A DNA stretch of 64,000 bases from Lathyrus oleraceus (Eukaryota > Streptophyta > Magnoliopsida > Fabales > Fabaceae), in the NCBI RefSeq assembly GCF_024323335.1, contig NC_066582.1:184916973-184980972 (forward strand), read 5' to 3'. The first letter of the stretch is position 1; each line of letters begins with the position of its first letter. Shown one piece after another: positions 44,361 through 52,799 of the stretch. Both the position numbers and the translations under genes were made by a program. Under the pieces are notes generated by a model, which saw nothing but the letters and a program-made list of their open reading frames with translations, did not search any database and was not told the origin of the DNA.

Positions 44361-45185
44361 TTTGGACCTGCAAAAATAGCAAAATTTCGAACTTTGGAGT
44401 TAGAAAAATCTAAAATCGTGGTTGCGACTGGGACGGTGAGGAGAGAAATATTTGTGAAGGATGTTTTGGCTATAGGTGAGTGGATCTTGGTGGCATGTAA
44501 GGTTTTTGTGATGAGGTGAGTGAAGTTTAATGGGGTTTATGAGAGAGAGGGAGAAGAAGATGAAAAGTATGAGAGAGAGTGGTGTAAAAAATCTGATGAT
44601 GAGTGATTAAGAGAAAAAAAGAGTGGTTAAGAAAGGTTTAAGTGGGTGGGCCCCACAAAAATTTAAAATTTTCAAAAAATTTCAAAAATTTCTCACGCCT
44701 GACACGGGGGGCCGTGTCAGGCTACTGGTTTACCCTTTTTTCAGTTTTTGTTACAGTGGTCCTGACACGGGCCGTGTCTCCTGACACGGGCCGTGTCTCC
44801 TGACACGGGCCGTGTCTCCTGACACGGCTAGCCGTGTCAGGCCACTGTTTTTCATCCTCACATTTGCTTTTCTTACAGTGCTCCTGACACGGCCTGTGTC
44901 AGCTGGCACGGGGGGGCGTGTCAGGTCACTGTTTTTCCAAATCTCCTTTCCAAATTTTCCTCTTCTGACACGGCCCGTGTCAGATGACACGGGTGGCCGT
45001 GTCAGGTTGTCCTTATGTCATTCTTAGGTTTTCTTGTCAGGTTCACTGCTGGTTCCGCTGGCTCCTTCCTGTGGGACTCTTGTATACCTATAGACACAAA
45101 AATATGCTTAGAAATAAAAAGTGTGGGTTGCCTCCCACGAAGCGCTTCGTTTAACGTCGCATGGCTCGACTGTTCACTTCCCCTA
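44361..45185 (-). other. Element D inter-ORF region, where pol should be
   Basis: Only about 825 bp separates the gag-protease stop from the Athila ORF start, far too little for RT, RNase H and integrase (roughly 3 kb in relatives). The AT-rich part (44361-44698) carries no domain, and 44699-45006 is the palindrome array. No pol motif is recognisable in any frame. Confidence 0.75.
44699..45006. repeat. TGACACGG palindrome array between D ORFs
   Basis: About nine inverted units in 308 bp. Three are near-identical 18-bp tandem copies of CTGACACGGGCCGTGTCT (44761-44819), followed by the perfect 20-bp palindrome TGACACGGCTAGCCGTGTCA at 44820-44839. Others differ in the spacer (GGGGGG, CCTG, CCC, GTGG). 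Several are followed by CAGG(C/T)(C/T)ACTGTTTTT, as in the LTR copies. Confidence 0.88.
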
Positions 45186-47591
45186 TCATGGGGGGTATTT
45201 CCGGTTCACAACTTTGTTGCATCTCTTGTCTGAAACTCGGACGTTGTCTCTTTTCTCAGGGTGGACTCCTTTGTGCCACGATTCCTTTTTGACCTTCCTT
45301 TCGATGTTAGGAATCACTCTATTCAGGGTGGTTACTGGCAGTGGTGAGGCTTTGATAGTGTTCAATGTCCTGATTAGGCCCACTTGATACTGAGATTCTG
45401 TATCTTCCTCCATCTCCTGGTCTTCAATAGCAGTCACTGTTATTTCCTTGTTGTGAACTTTCAAGGTCAACGTGCATTCATCCATGTCGAGCTTGCATCG
45501 ACTTGTCTTCATGAAAGGTCGACCCAGAATGATGGGTGCCTCATTGTCTTCAGGTATGTCTAGGATTACAAAATCGACTGGGAAGGTCAAATCCGCTATT
45601 GTGATCAGCACATCTTCAGCTATACCATGTGCATCTTTTCTTGAGTGATCCGCAAACTTCAGATTGGTCTTTATATCACTGATATTTTTAATACCTAGCC
45701 TGTGATAGATCGATAAGGGCATCAGATTCACACTAGCTCCTGAATCTATCAATACCTTTTTGAAGGTTCTTTCTTTGATTGTGCATGGTACTGTGACAGT
45801 TCCTGGGTCCTTTTGTTTGTTAGGAATGTTCTGCTCCAGGGGTTTTGCATTATATTGTTCCTTACCGGATACCTGTTCTTCAGTGGTTGGTTTTTTTTCA
45901 GCCATTACCTTTTCCACGAATTTCTTGTACATGGGCATCCTTTCAAGTGATTCAAACAAGGTCATATGACTCTCAATCTTTTTAAACATTGTCATGAATT
46001 TCTCCAAGTCTGACTCACTGGGTTCCTTCTTTGTCACTCTCTGAGGGTAGGGTAACTTAATCACCGGTTTAGTTCCTTTTGTAGTGTCTTCTTTAGTCGG
46101 CTCGCTCGGTGATATAATTTTTTTCTTTTTAGCAGCCTTTTTCTCTGTCGTCGTGACAGTATTAACATTCTCCTGACCTCTCGGATTTTGAACTGTTTCA
46201 CTTGGTAAGGAACCTAGTGTTCGAGAACTTGCTAGTTGTTGTGTTATCTTCCCCAGCTGAACTTCAAGATTCTTTAGGGAGGCGGTGGTGTTTTTCTGAT
46301 TGTTTCTAGTCTCTTCTTCAAATTGTCTATTTTGAGCTGCCAGGTTTTCAATGGCAATCTCCCAGTCTTCCTTTTTAGGTGCTTGTTGTTGTTGTTGTTG
46401 TTGTTGCTGATACTGAGTCTGATATTGCCCTGTACCTTGTTGCGGAACATTCCCTCTCTGGTCTTTCCAAGAGAAGTTTGGATGATTCTTCCAACCTGGG
46501 TTGTAAGTATTAGAGTATGGATTATTTTGCTTCAAGAATTTGATCTTTTCAATTTGTTGAGGAGTCGCAAAGCAATAGACATTGTGGTGAGGTCTATTAC
46601 AGATTTCATAAGTGCTCTCCTGAACTGGTTGAACTTGTGCTATCTGTTGGATACCTATATTCATAGCTTTCAGCTTTTTGTCTATTTCGGCAGCAATATT
46701 GTCTTCCAGGCGGATTTTATTTGTCTCCAATTTTAGATCAATCACCCCATCTGGTTTGCTGGTACACCTGTCATATAGCTCTAGAAGCTCATTCGCATCT
46801 ATTGCTTCAACAATCCTCTTGATACCAGTGGCTGTTGAGAAATTTGTTGAGCCACCGGCTGCTGTATCAATCAACTGTTTTTTCTTTATTTTCAACCCAT
46901 GAACGAGCATCTGCATTTGTTCTGTCTGATCCATATTATGAGTGGGACACGCAACTAAGATCCTTTTGAATCTTTTGTAAGTGTCTCCCAGTGATTCACC
47001 ATCCTTTTGTTTGAAATTCAGAATTTCATACCTTTTTCTCAGGAATACTGATGCTGGAAAATACTCATTTAAGAATGCAGTTTCCATCTCCTCCCAGGAA
47101 GTGATACTACCGGCAGGGAGAGAATAGAACCATTCTTCCGCATCTTCAGCTAAAGTGAACGAGAACATTCTTAATTTTTTTACTTCATCAGTGTGACCAT
47201 CAATTTTCAAGGTGGTGCTCATGGTCAGAAATCTATGCAGGTGTTTGTTAGCATCTTCATTAACCTTTCCGGTGAATGGTTTTCTTTCCAATTGATTGAT
47301 CGTGCTAGGATGCAGTTGAAAATTTGTCATGTTCACCGATTGGTTAACTATGGTCAGTCGACTACCTGGTGCGTTTGCACCTCCATAATCACCTAGGAGT
47401 CTCTCCGGAGGTGGAGGAGGTGGGTTTTGAGGAGGTGGGACTGGAGGAACTTCAGCCATTGCTTCCTTGACTTCTGGTTGATCCGAGGTACTTTCTTCTG
47501 TAGAATCCACTCTTTGTTCTCTGCGTCTTCTGTGAAGGGTTCTCTCGATCTCTGCGTTAAAAAGAATTTCAGCTGAGGGTTTTCCTCGCAT
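45186..47591 (-). CDS. Element D gag-protease, 801 aa, intact
   Basis: Open from ATG at 47591 (MRGKPSAEILFNAEIER) to 45186. Residues 50-66 are proline-rich. Residues 100-240 are the capsid-like gag domain (FTLAEDAEEWFYSLPAGSI, FLNEYFPASVFLRKRYEI). Residues 331-340 (CNRPHHNVYC) look like a reduced zinc knuckle, followed by a poly-Gln run at 395-403. Residues 613-694 form the aspartic protease: active-site VLIDSGASVNLMP and IILGRPFM. The last 40 residues are unlike a protease and probably come from the deletion junction that removed pol. The product could assemble particles and process itself, but it brings no polymerase or integrase. Confidence 0.9.
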   Translation of the reverse strand: MRGKPSAEILFNAEIERTLHRRRREQRVDSTEESTSDQPEVKEAMAEVPPVPPPQNPPPPPPERLLGDYGGANAPGSRLTIVNQSVNMTNFQLHPSTINQLERKPFTGKVNEDANKHLHRFLTMSTTLKIDGHTDEVKKLRMFSFTLAEDAEEWFYSLPAGSITSWEEMETAFLNEYFPASVFLRKRYEILNFKQKDGESLGDTYKRFKRILVACPTHNMDQTEQMQMLVHGLKIKKKQLIDTAAGGSTNFSTATGIKRIVEAIDANELLELYDRCTSKPDGVIDLKLETNKIRLEDNIAAEIDKKLKAMNIGIQQIAQVQPVQESTYEICNRPHHNVYCFATPQQIEKIKFLKQNNPYSNTYNPGWKNHPNFSWKDQRGNVPQQGTGQYQTQYQQQQQQQQQAPKKEDWEIAIENLAAQNRQFEEETRNNQKNTTASLKNLEVQLGKITQQLASSRTLGSLPSETVQNPRGQENVNTVTTTEKKAAKKKKIISPSEPTKEDTTKGTKPVIKLPYPQRVTKKEPSESDLEKFMTMFKKIESHMTLFESLERMPMYKKFVEKVMAEKKPTTEEQVSGKEQYNAKPLEQNIPNKQKDPGTVTVPCTIKERTFKKVLIDSGASVNLMPLSIYHRLGIKNISDIKTNLKFADHSRKDAHGIAEDVLITIADLTFPVDFVILDIPEDNEAPIILGRPFMKTSRCKLDMDECTLTLKVHNKEITVTAIEDQEMEEDTESQYQVGLIRTLNTIKASPLPVTTLNRVIPNIERKVKKESWHKGVHPEKRDNVRVSDKRCNKVVNRKYPP

Positions 47592-47712
47592 ACACTGGTT
47601 AGTATAATATAAATGATAGAAATATAATTTTATTGCAGAGCAACAAAATTTTAATTGAAATAAAATTTAAACTCTATATTTTTGGCAGTCCCCGGCAACG
47701 GCGCCAAAAACA
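47592..47712 (-). other. Element D leader with tRNA-Asp type primer binding site
   Basis: Only 121 bp lies between the 5' LTR and gag. The - strand TGGCGCCGTTGCCGGGGA at 47706-47689 is the PBS characteristic of Athila/Cyclops elements, complementary over 18 nt to what I recall as the 3' end of plant tRNA-Asp. Confidence 0.88.
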
Positions 47713-49111
47713 TGATCGGGAAAATAGCAAGTGTACTATTTTGCCTGTTATAGTAATAATGGGGAAAATTCCCGAATGTCGATCTCAAGGACTGCACGTA
47801 GTATTGAGTTTAAATTATCATCCAATTAAACAAAAAGAATTAATTTGGGTTTTTTGAGTGTAAAAAGAAAATAATAAAGCAATAAGAAAATAGGGGTTTC
47901 TGGAGAAAAAGGAACAATGTCAGGGAAGGTGTATGATTTATCTTTGTAATTACTCTGAGTTACTATTGCATCAACAAATATCAATTACTACCAGTTCTCA
48001 AGGGTATTTTCTCCCAAGTCCTTGGTGAGAAAACCTTTAATCAATCTACCCTCATTCCTATGTCCATAGCCAATGAGTGTGAAGTTAAGCTGTAAAATAT
48101 CAAGAATGCTCTGGTTCATACAGGGTATCCCTAGTCCTAGGTGATATCTACTGCAGAGTAACTTGATGAAAACCTTATCACTGGCGGTCCAGCCTAGGTG
48201 ATAACCATAGATCAATCTCGATTGGTCCGAAAGAGAAAGCAATAAACACATCAAAAGGTTACCGTAAATAAAATATTATAAATGCAAATGTAAACTCAAA
48301 TTTATTAAACCTCTAAATCAGGGACACCCCCTAGCATTGGGGGGTTTAGCTACTCATATTGTTTAAAACCAGTGCAAGATAAAAATTACGCATTACAAGT
48401 AATTGGATGACTTTGATCTTCAATCGCTCCCGCTCATGAATCTCTTCAGCTCTCCAAATGCCTTGATCTCTATAATACTTGATTGCTTCACAATATTGTG
48501 GTTTGCTGTACTCTAGGATGATTTTTCCTTTGGTAGAAGACCTCTTTTTATAGTGAAAGTTCCCAGCAGCAGTTGGACAGGTCCAAAGATGTCTCCACAA
48601 AGCCCGAAGAATGAAAAGCCTAGAAAAATTGGAAATATTGGGCTTGGGCTGACACGGGTGGCCGTGTCAACCTACTAGTTCACCTGACACGCCCATGGCA
48701 TGCCCAACACGGGGAAGTCTCTGCCTGACATGGCCCGTGTCAGCTGACACGGGTGGCCGTGTCAGGCTACTGTTTCCTTCTTCAGATTCCCTTTCCCTGA
48801 CATGGCCCGTGTCAGGTGAAACGGGTGGCCGTGTCAGGCCTTCTGTACTGTGATTTTCTGCTCTTTTTCGTACCGGACTCTCGCACCGTCGCGTTCTGAG
48901 TCCCCCGGTTCTTCTACCTGGATCTGTCTGACAGAAACACAGCTACCCCACGCATAAAATTAAGATAATCAACGTAAAACATAATAAAGATTAAAAATGC
49001 GTAAATATCATAACTAATCGAATTGTACCTTAAATGCTCGCACAGTGTATCAAATGTCTCTGTTTTGCGTCGGATCAGTAATGAAAACTTACTATAAATG
49101 GTGACTGATCA
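47713..49111 (-). repeat. Element D 5' LTR
   Basis: 1,399 bp. A TATA box TATAAAAAG is at 48544-48552 on the - strand. In two samples of 150 and 210 bp I count 4 and 5 differences from the other LTR. Confidence 0.94.
48649..48840. repeat. TGACACGG palindrome cluster in D 5' LTR
   Basis: The counterpart of 41271-41462, with a few C-to-T and G-to-A changes that break symmetry (TGACATGGCCCGTGTCA twice, TGAAACGGGTGGCCGTGTCA). Confidence 0.85.
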
Positions 49112-50149
49112 TCCCTCTCAGACACCTTCCTCAAGCCTCATCCCCATGTTTACCATTTCAGTAAAGTAATTGGGGGCACTAGCAATAATAAGTTCATAAT
49201 AAAATGAACTCAGGGTCTTCAAAAAGATCTTTGTCGTCTCTTTCTCCTCTAGAGGAGGAGTGATTTGAGCAGCCAATTCTCTCCACCTTTGCGTGTACTC
49301 TTTGAATGTCTCTTTATCCTTCTGAGACATAGACCTCAGCTGGTCTCTATCAGGTGCCATATCCATGTTGTACTTGTACTGTTTGACGAAAGCCTCTCCC
49401 AAGTCGTTGAAAGTGTGAATGCTTGCACTGTCTAACCCCATATACCAACAGCGCACAACACCGGTCAAACTGTCTTAGAAATAGTGAATCAACAGTTGAT
49501 CATTGTCAGTTTGGGTAGACATCTTGCGGGCATACATCACTAGATGACTGAGCGAACATGTGTTCCCTCTGTATTTTTCAAAGTCAGGAACTTTGAATTT
49601 CACTGGAATCTTCACATTCTACACCAGACATAACTCAGCAGCATTCTTCCCAAAGAAATCCTTCCCTCTCAACGTCTTTAAGTCCTTGCGCAGCTCAAGA
49701 AACTGATCTTTCATTTCATCCATTTTCTCGTAAACATCTGGAATCTCATACGGCTCTGAATGATAAATGGTGTCCTCTACATGAGGTAAGGTATGCACAA
49801 CGGGAGGTGGCACAGACATGACCGGGCTAGATGTCGGCATGGAAGCAAAAGTAGGCGCAAAGCCTTCAGGCATAAAGTTAGACGGCATTCCCCACGGGAA
49901 TCCATAAGGCATGGTAGAGATAGCCACCTCTGAAATAGCAGTCCTCTGAGGAGGAGGAGTTGTGGGTGTTGGAGAAGATTGGCTCTGAGCAGCCAACACT
50001 GACTCCATCATGGCAATCAGTTGAGCGATCTCGTCCTTCAACTCTTTTCTTTCTTGCTCCAAATGTTCCATAATTCTCAGATTATTAGCGCGAGTTTTGT
50101 AACGGTGAGTCAACTTAGTTGAAGCACAAAAGAAACACCAATGAGACAT
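49112..50149 (-). pseudogene. Element B gag N-terminal half, broken
   Basis: The start codon at 50149 (MSHWCFFCASTKL) immediately follows TTTCTCTTTCGCCAG. A coiled coil (IMEHLEQERKELKDEIAQL), a proline-rich linker and KMDEMKDQFLELRKDLKTL follow. After a stop at 49619 the same frame continues with the capsid-like region (WYMGLDSASIHTF, FKEYTQRWRELAAQI), with another stop near 49470. The frame continues into the D insertion at LRLEEGV, about 49116. Homologous to 13343-14795. Confidence 0.87.
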
Positions 50150-50382
50150 CTGGCGAAAGAGAAACCTACTTATGAAAATGATGCATGAAATGCAATGCTT
50201 GTTTGTTTATTTTTATTTTCAATGAACTTAATATATCAATTACAAATATATACTTAACAATAATTGCAAAAATTTGATATGACCATAAAAATCTCTTTTC
50301 ATTTATATAATTGGAAGGATTACACTGAGTACAATTTCAGAAACCAAAAAATAAAATACAAGAGAAAAGGAGACTAGTCATC
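50150..50382 (-). other. ORF1-gag spacer of element B
   Basis: AT-rich spacer homologous to 13123-13342, with TATATAAATG-like sequence and the acceptor-like GTTTCTCTTTCGCCAG at its gag end. Confidence 0.5.
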
Positions 50383-51924
50383 CTAAGGATCCCTAACAAC
50401 AACGTCAGAAGATCTGGCTATAGGCGCGTACTTCCCTCGAATGCGTCGAATCTCGGTCTCGAAAGAAGCCTTCATCCGAGTCTTCTCGAGGACAAGCTGG
50501 TCAACAATCTTCTTCCAAGCAACGAAAGGCTGAGGCATGCTAGAAGATGAAACCTCCGGCTCTCTCTGTCTCTTTGTCACTTATTCTTCAAGTAGCTCAA
50601 TAAGTGCATCTTTGCCCTTAGACTCCAACTACAACTCTTCATGCCTCTTGCTCAAAGCACGAAAACACTCAACCACAACCTTCTCTTGCTTCATCTTGGC
50701 GAGTGTGTCTTCCCACATATCCTTCTCTTGCTTCATCTTGGCGAGTGTGTCTTCCAACTCCTCTACATATTGCTTAGGGAGAGTTAACGGCTCAACCACA
50801 ACCATAGATATAGGTCTCTCACAGGGATAAGGCATCTTCAACTCCAAAGCTCTCTTCTTCACCCAAAGAGTGTAAGCTTCCAAAGCTACACAATTGCATG
50901 GACCAAGCTCGGATCTTCCTTTCCTATGCACATTATGCCAAGCATGCACAATCTTATGCTTCAAATGTTGGGGATCTTTATCCTCTTGATAGAAAAGACC
51001 TTCTAACAAAGTGTTATTAGGTTTGTCTCTCAAGGGGAACCCAAGTTGACGACGAGCCAAAGCAGGGTTGTAGTTAATTCCTCCTTGTGTACCAATGAGA
51101 GGCACATTAGACAATTCACCAAAACAATCAATAATCTCCAAATTGCTCAAAGAAGGATCATACCAAACTATATCTTCATTAGTGAGAGACATAAGTCTCT
51201 GAGACCACCATAGACATTGTTTGTTCTCCACAAAAGCAGGTGTCTGAGGCAAGTGCAAAATAAACCACTTGTACAAAAGAGGAATGCAACAGAAAATAGT
51301 TCCACCACCCTTAGAATTCCTTAGATTCAAAGAGATATACATATCACCCAACAAAGTAGGCACAAGATTCCCAATCAAGAAGATTCTAATGGCGTTAACA
51401 TCAACAAAACCGTCAATGTTAGGGAACAAAGCTAATCCATAAATGAGCAACACAAAGATAGCTTCAAAAGCTTCCACACTACCGGCTTGAGCAAAGACAT
51501 TAGCTTCCTTGATGAGGAAAACAGATGGCAAGCCAAATAAACCTCCTTTCTTCATCCAATGAGCCTCTATCTCAGACTTCTTCAAGTGAAGAGCTTCAGC
51601 AATAAGATGATATATGAGAATCTCCTTCAATCCACTAAAAGGCACCCTACTAGAAGCAGGTATCCCCAAGAGATGGGCATACTCTTCCAACGTAGGCACA
51701 AGTTGATAATCTGGGAAAGTGAAGCAACGGTAAAGAGGATCATAGAACTGCACTAGCACACTCAGAAGCCCTTCAACCACATCAGCAGACAAGATAGACA
51801 ATAACTTTCCATGACGTTGTTTGAAGTCCAAGGGATCTAATACAAAAGATGCTAGCTTCCTTAACTCTTTCAAGTCGGGACATCTGAAACTGTACTTCTT
51901 AGTGTTCCTTCGTCCATATTCCAT
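50383..51924 (-). pseudogene. Element B ORF1 (Ogre upstream ORF), two stops
   Basis: The better preserved ORF1 copy: ATG at 51924 (MEYGRRNTKKYSFRCPDL), open for 431 codons through FYDPLYRCFTFPDYQLVPTL, FGLPSVFLIKEANVFAQAG and PLLYKWFILHLPQTPAFVEN to a stop at 50629. It continues in frame to 50383 after a second stop at 50579. The coiled-coil region carries a tandem duplication of about 42 bp (DTLAKMKQEKDMWE then DTLAKMKQEK, 50680-50760) absent from A. Function unknown. Confidence 0.85.
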
Positions 51925-52772
51925 GGTCTGAAAATATTTGCAAATAACACCTCAGTTCCTTGAAATTTTTGTGTGATGAATGTTATGATGTGCATGAATG
52001 CATGAATACAACAATCACAAATAAGGTATCACACACGAGGCAAACAAACAAAGGTCAAGGGATGAATCAAGTCATTGCCAAGATCAATCATCCATTTTGG
52101 TGGATTATGGTTTACACCTTATCAACACCCAAGCTCCATTGATATTGACAAGACTTGATTGGATCGACCGAGAATCAAGGGTTTGTTGTGAGTCACGAGC
52201 ATGGATTCTGTGTAAGAACCATCCCAAAGGAGTGAACTAAGGATAAAAACCTGTAGATCATGTTCTAAAAAGTTCCCAGAGTCTTAATTCCATCTATCGG
52301 ATATTATAGGTTAAGATGACTGACTCATCGACCCATAATATTCTCAAGAGAAATTCGTCTGAGTGTAGTATCACGTAACAACTGTTATCAAGTCTACACT
52401 CGAACAGTCTCCGCACTACATCCTAAATAGGCCAAGAGGGGGTGAATGTTCTACGATCCTCAGCTTTTCGGACCTAAATTAGAGATAGTAATGCCTAACC
52501 ATAAATATTTGTGTGACATTTCCAAATCTAAAAGAGTCTCCACTTAGCAGATGGATCTTAAGCCAATTTGATAAGGACTACTCCACATAAGTCGAACATG
52601 ACTATACCATCCTCTTATCTTAGTTGCACTCGAGTTCGGGTTAGAACTCATCTCACCACTCAGAGATCACCAAGCACAACAAACAAATTATATCATACAA
52701 ACAAATATACATAAATCACATATATACAATTATATACACACAAAAAGGTAGGATAAACCCACTGTAGACTAC
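51925..52772 (-). other. Element B 5' leader
   Basis: About 850 nt homologous to 10771-11611, with no conserved ORF. It ends with TTTGCAAATATTTTCAG/ACC directly before the ORF1 ATG. Confidence 0.65.
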
Positions 52773-52790
52773 TCCTCAGCAGAGTCGCCA
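52773..52790 (-). other. Element B primer binding site
   Basis: On the - strand TGGCGACTCTGCTGAGGA, 9 bp from the LTR end, is probably complementary to tRNA-Arg as in other Ogres. It is better preserved than the A copy at 10753. Confidence 0.7.
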
Positions 52791-52799
52791 CTTAATTCC

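Larger units (their letters stand above)
40335..49111 (-). mobile_element. Element D: Athila-like retrotransposon without pol
   Basis: 8,777 bp with LTRs of 1,411 and 1,399 bp (TGATCAGTC...CCCGATCA on the - strand), a tRNA-Asp type PBS and a TTTGGGGTTG polypurine tract. The flanks are TCCCA (40330-40334) and TCCCT (49112-49116), a one-mismatch target duplication within gag of B. On the - strand: PBS, an intact 801-codon gag-protease ORF, a palindrome-rich spacer, an intact 428-codon Athila-type ORF, 3' UTR. No RT, RNase H or integrase was found, so mobility would need pol in trans. In legumes the related Athila-lineage family is Cyclops. LTR identity is about 97-98 % by eye in two samples, the highest in this window. 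Confidence 0.9.

Noticed and set aside
44812..45027. Repetitive peptide frames (DTGGRVR type) over the palindrome array, open on both strands
   Set aside because: They arise from translating symmetric TGACACGG units and have no independent support.
40609..48254. Two almost identical 88-codon frames (40609-40875 and 47988-48254)
   Set aside because: They are the same place in the two LTRs of element D; similarity comes from LTR duplication, with no protein family resemblance.
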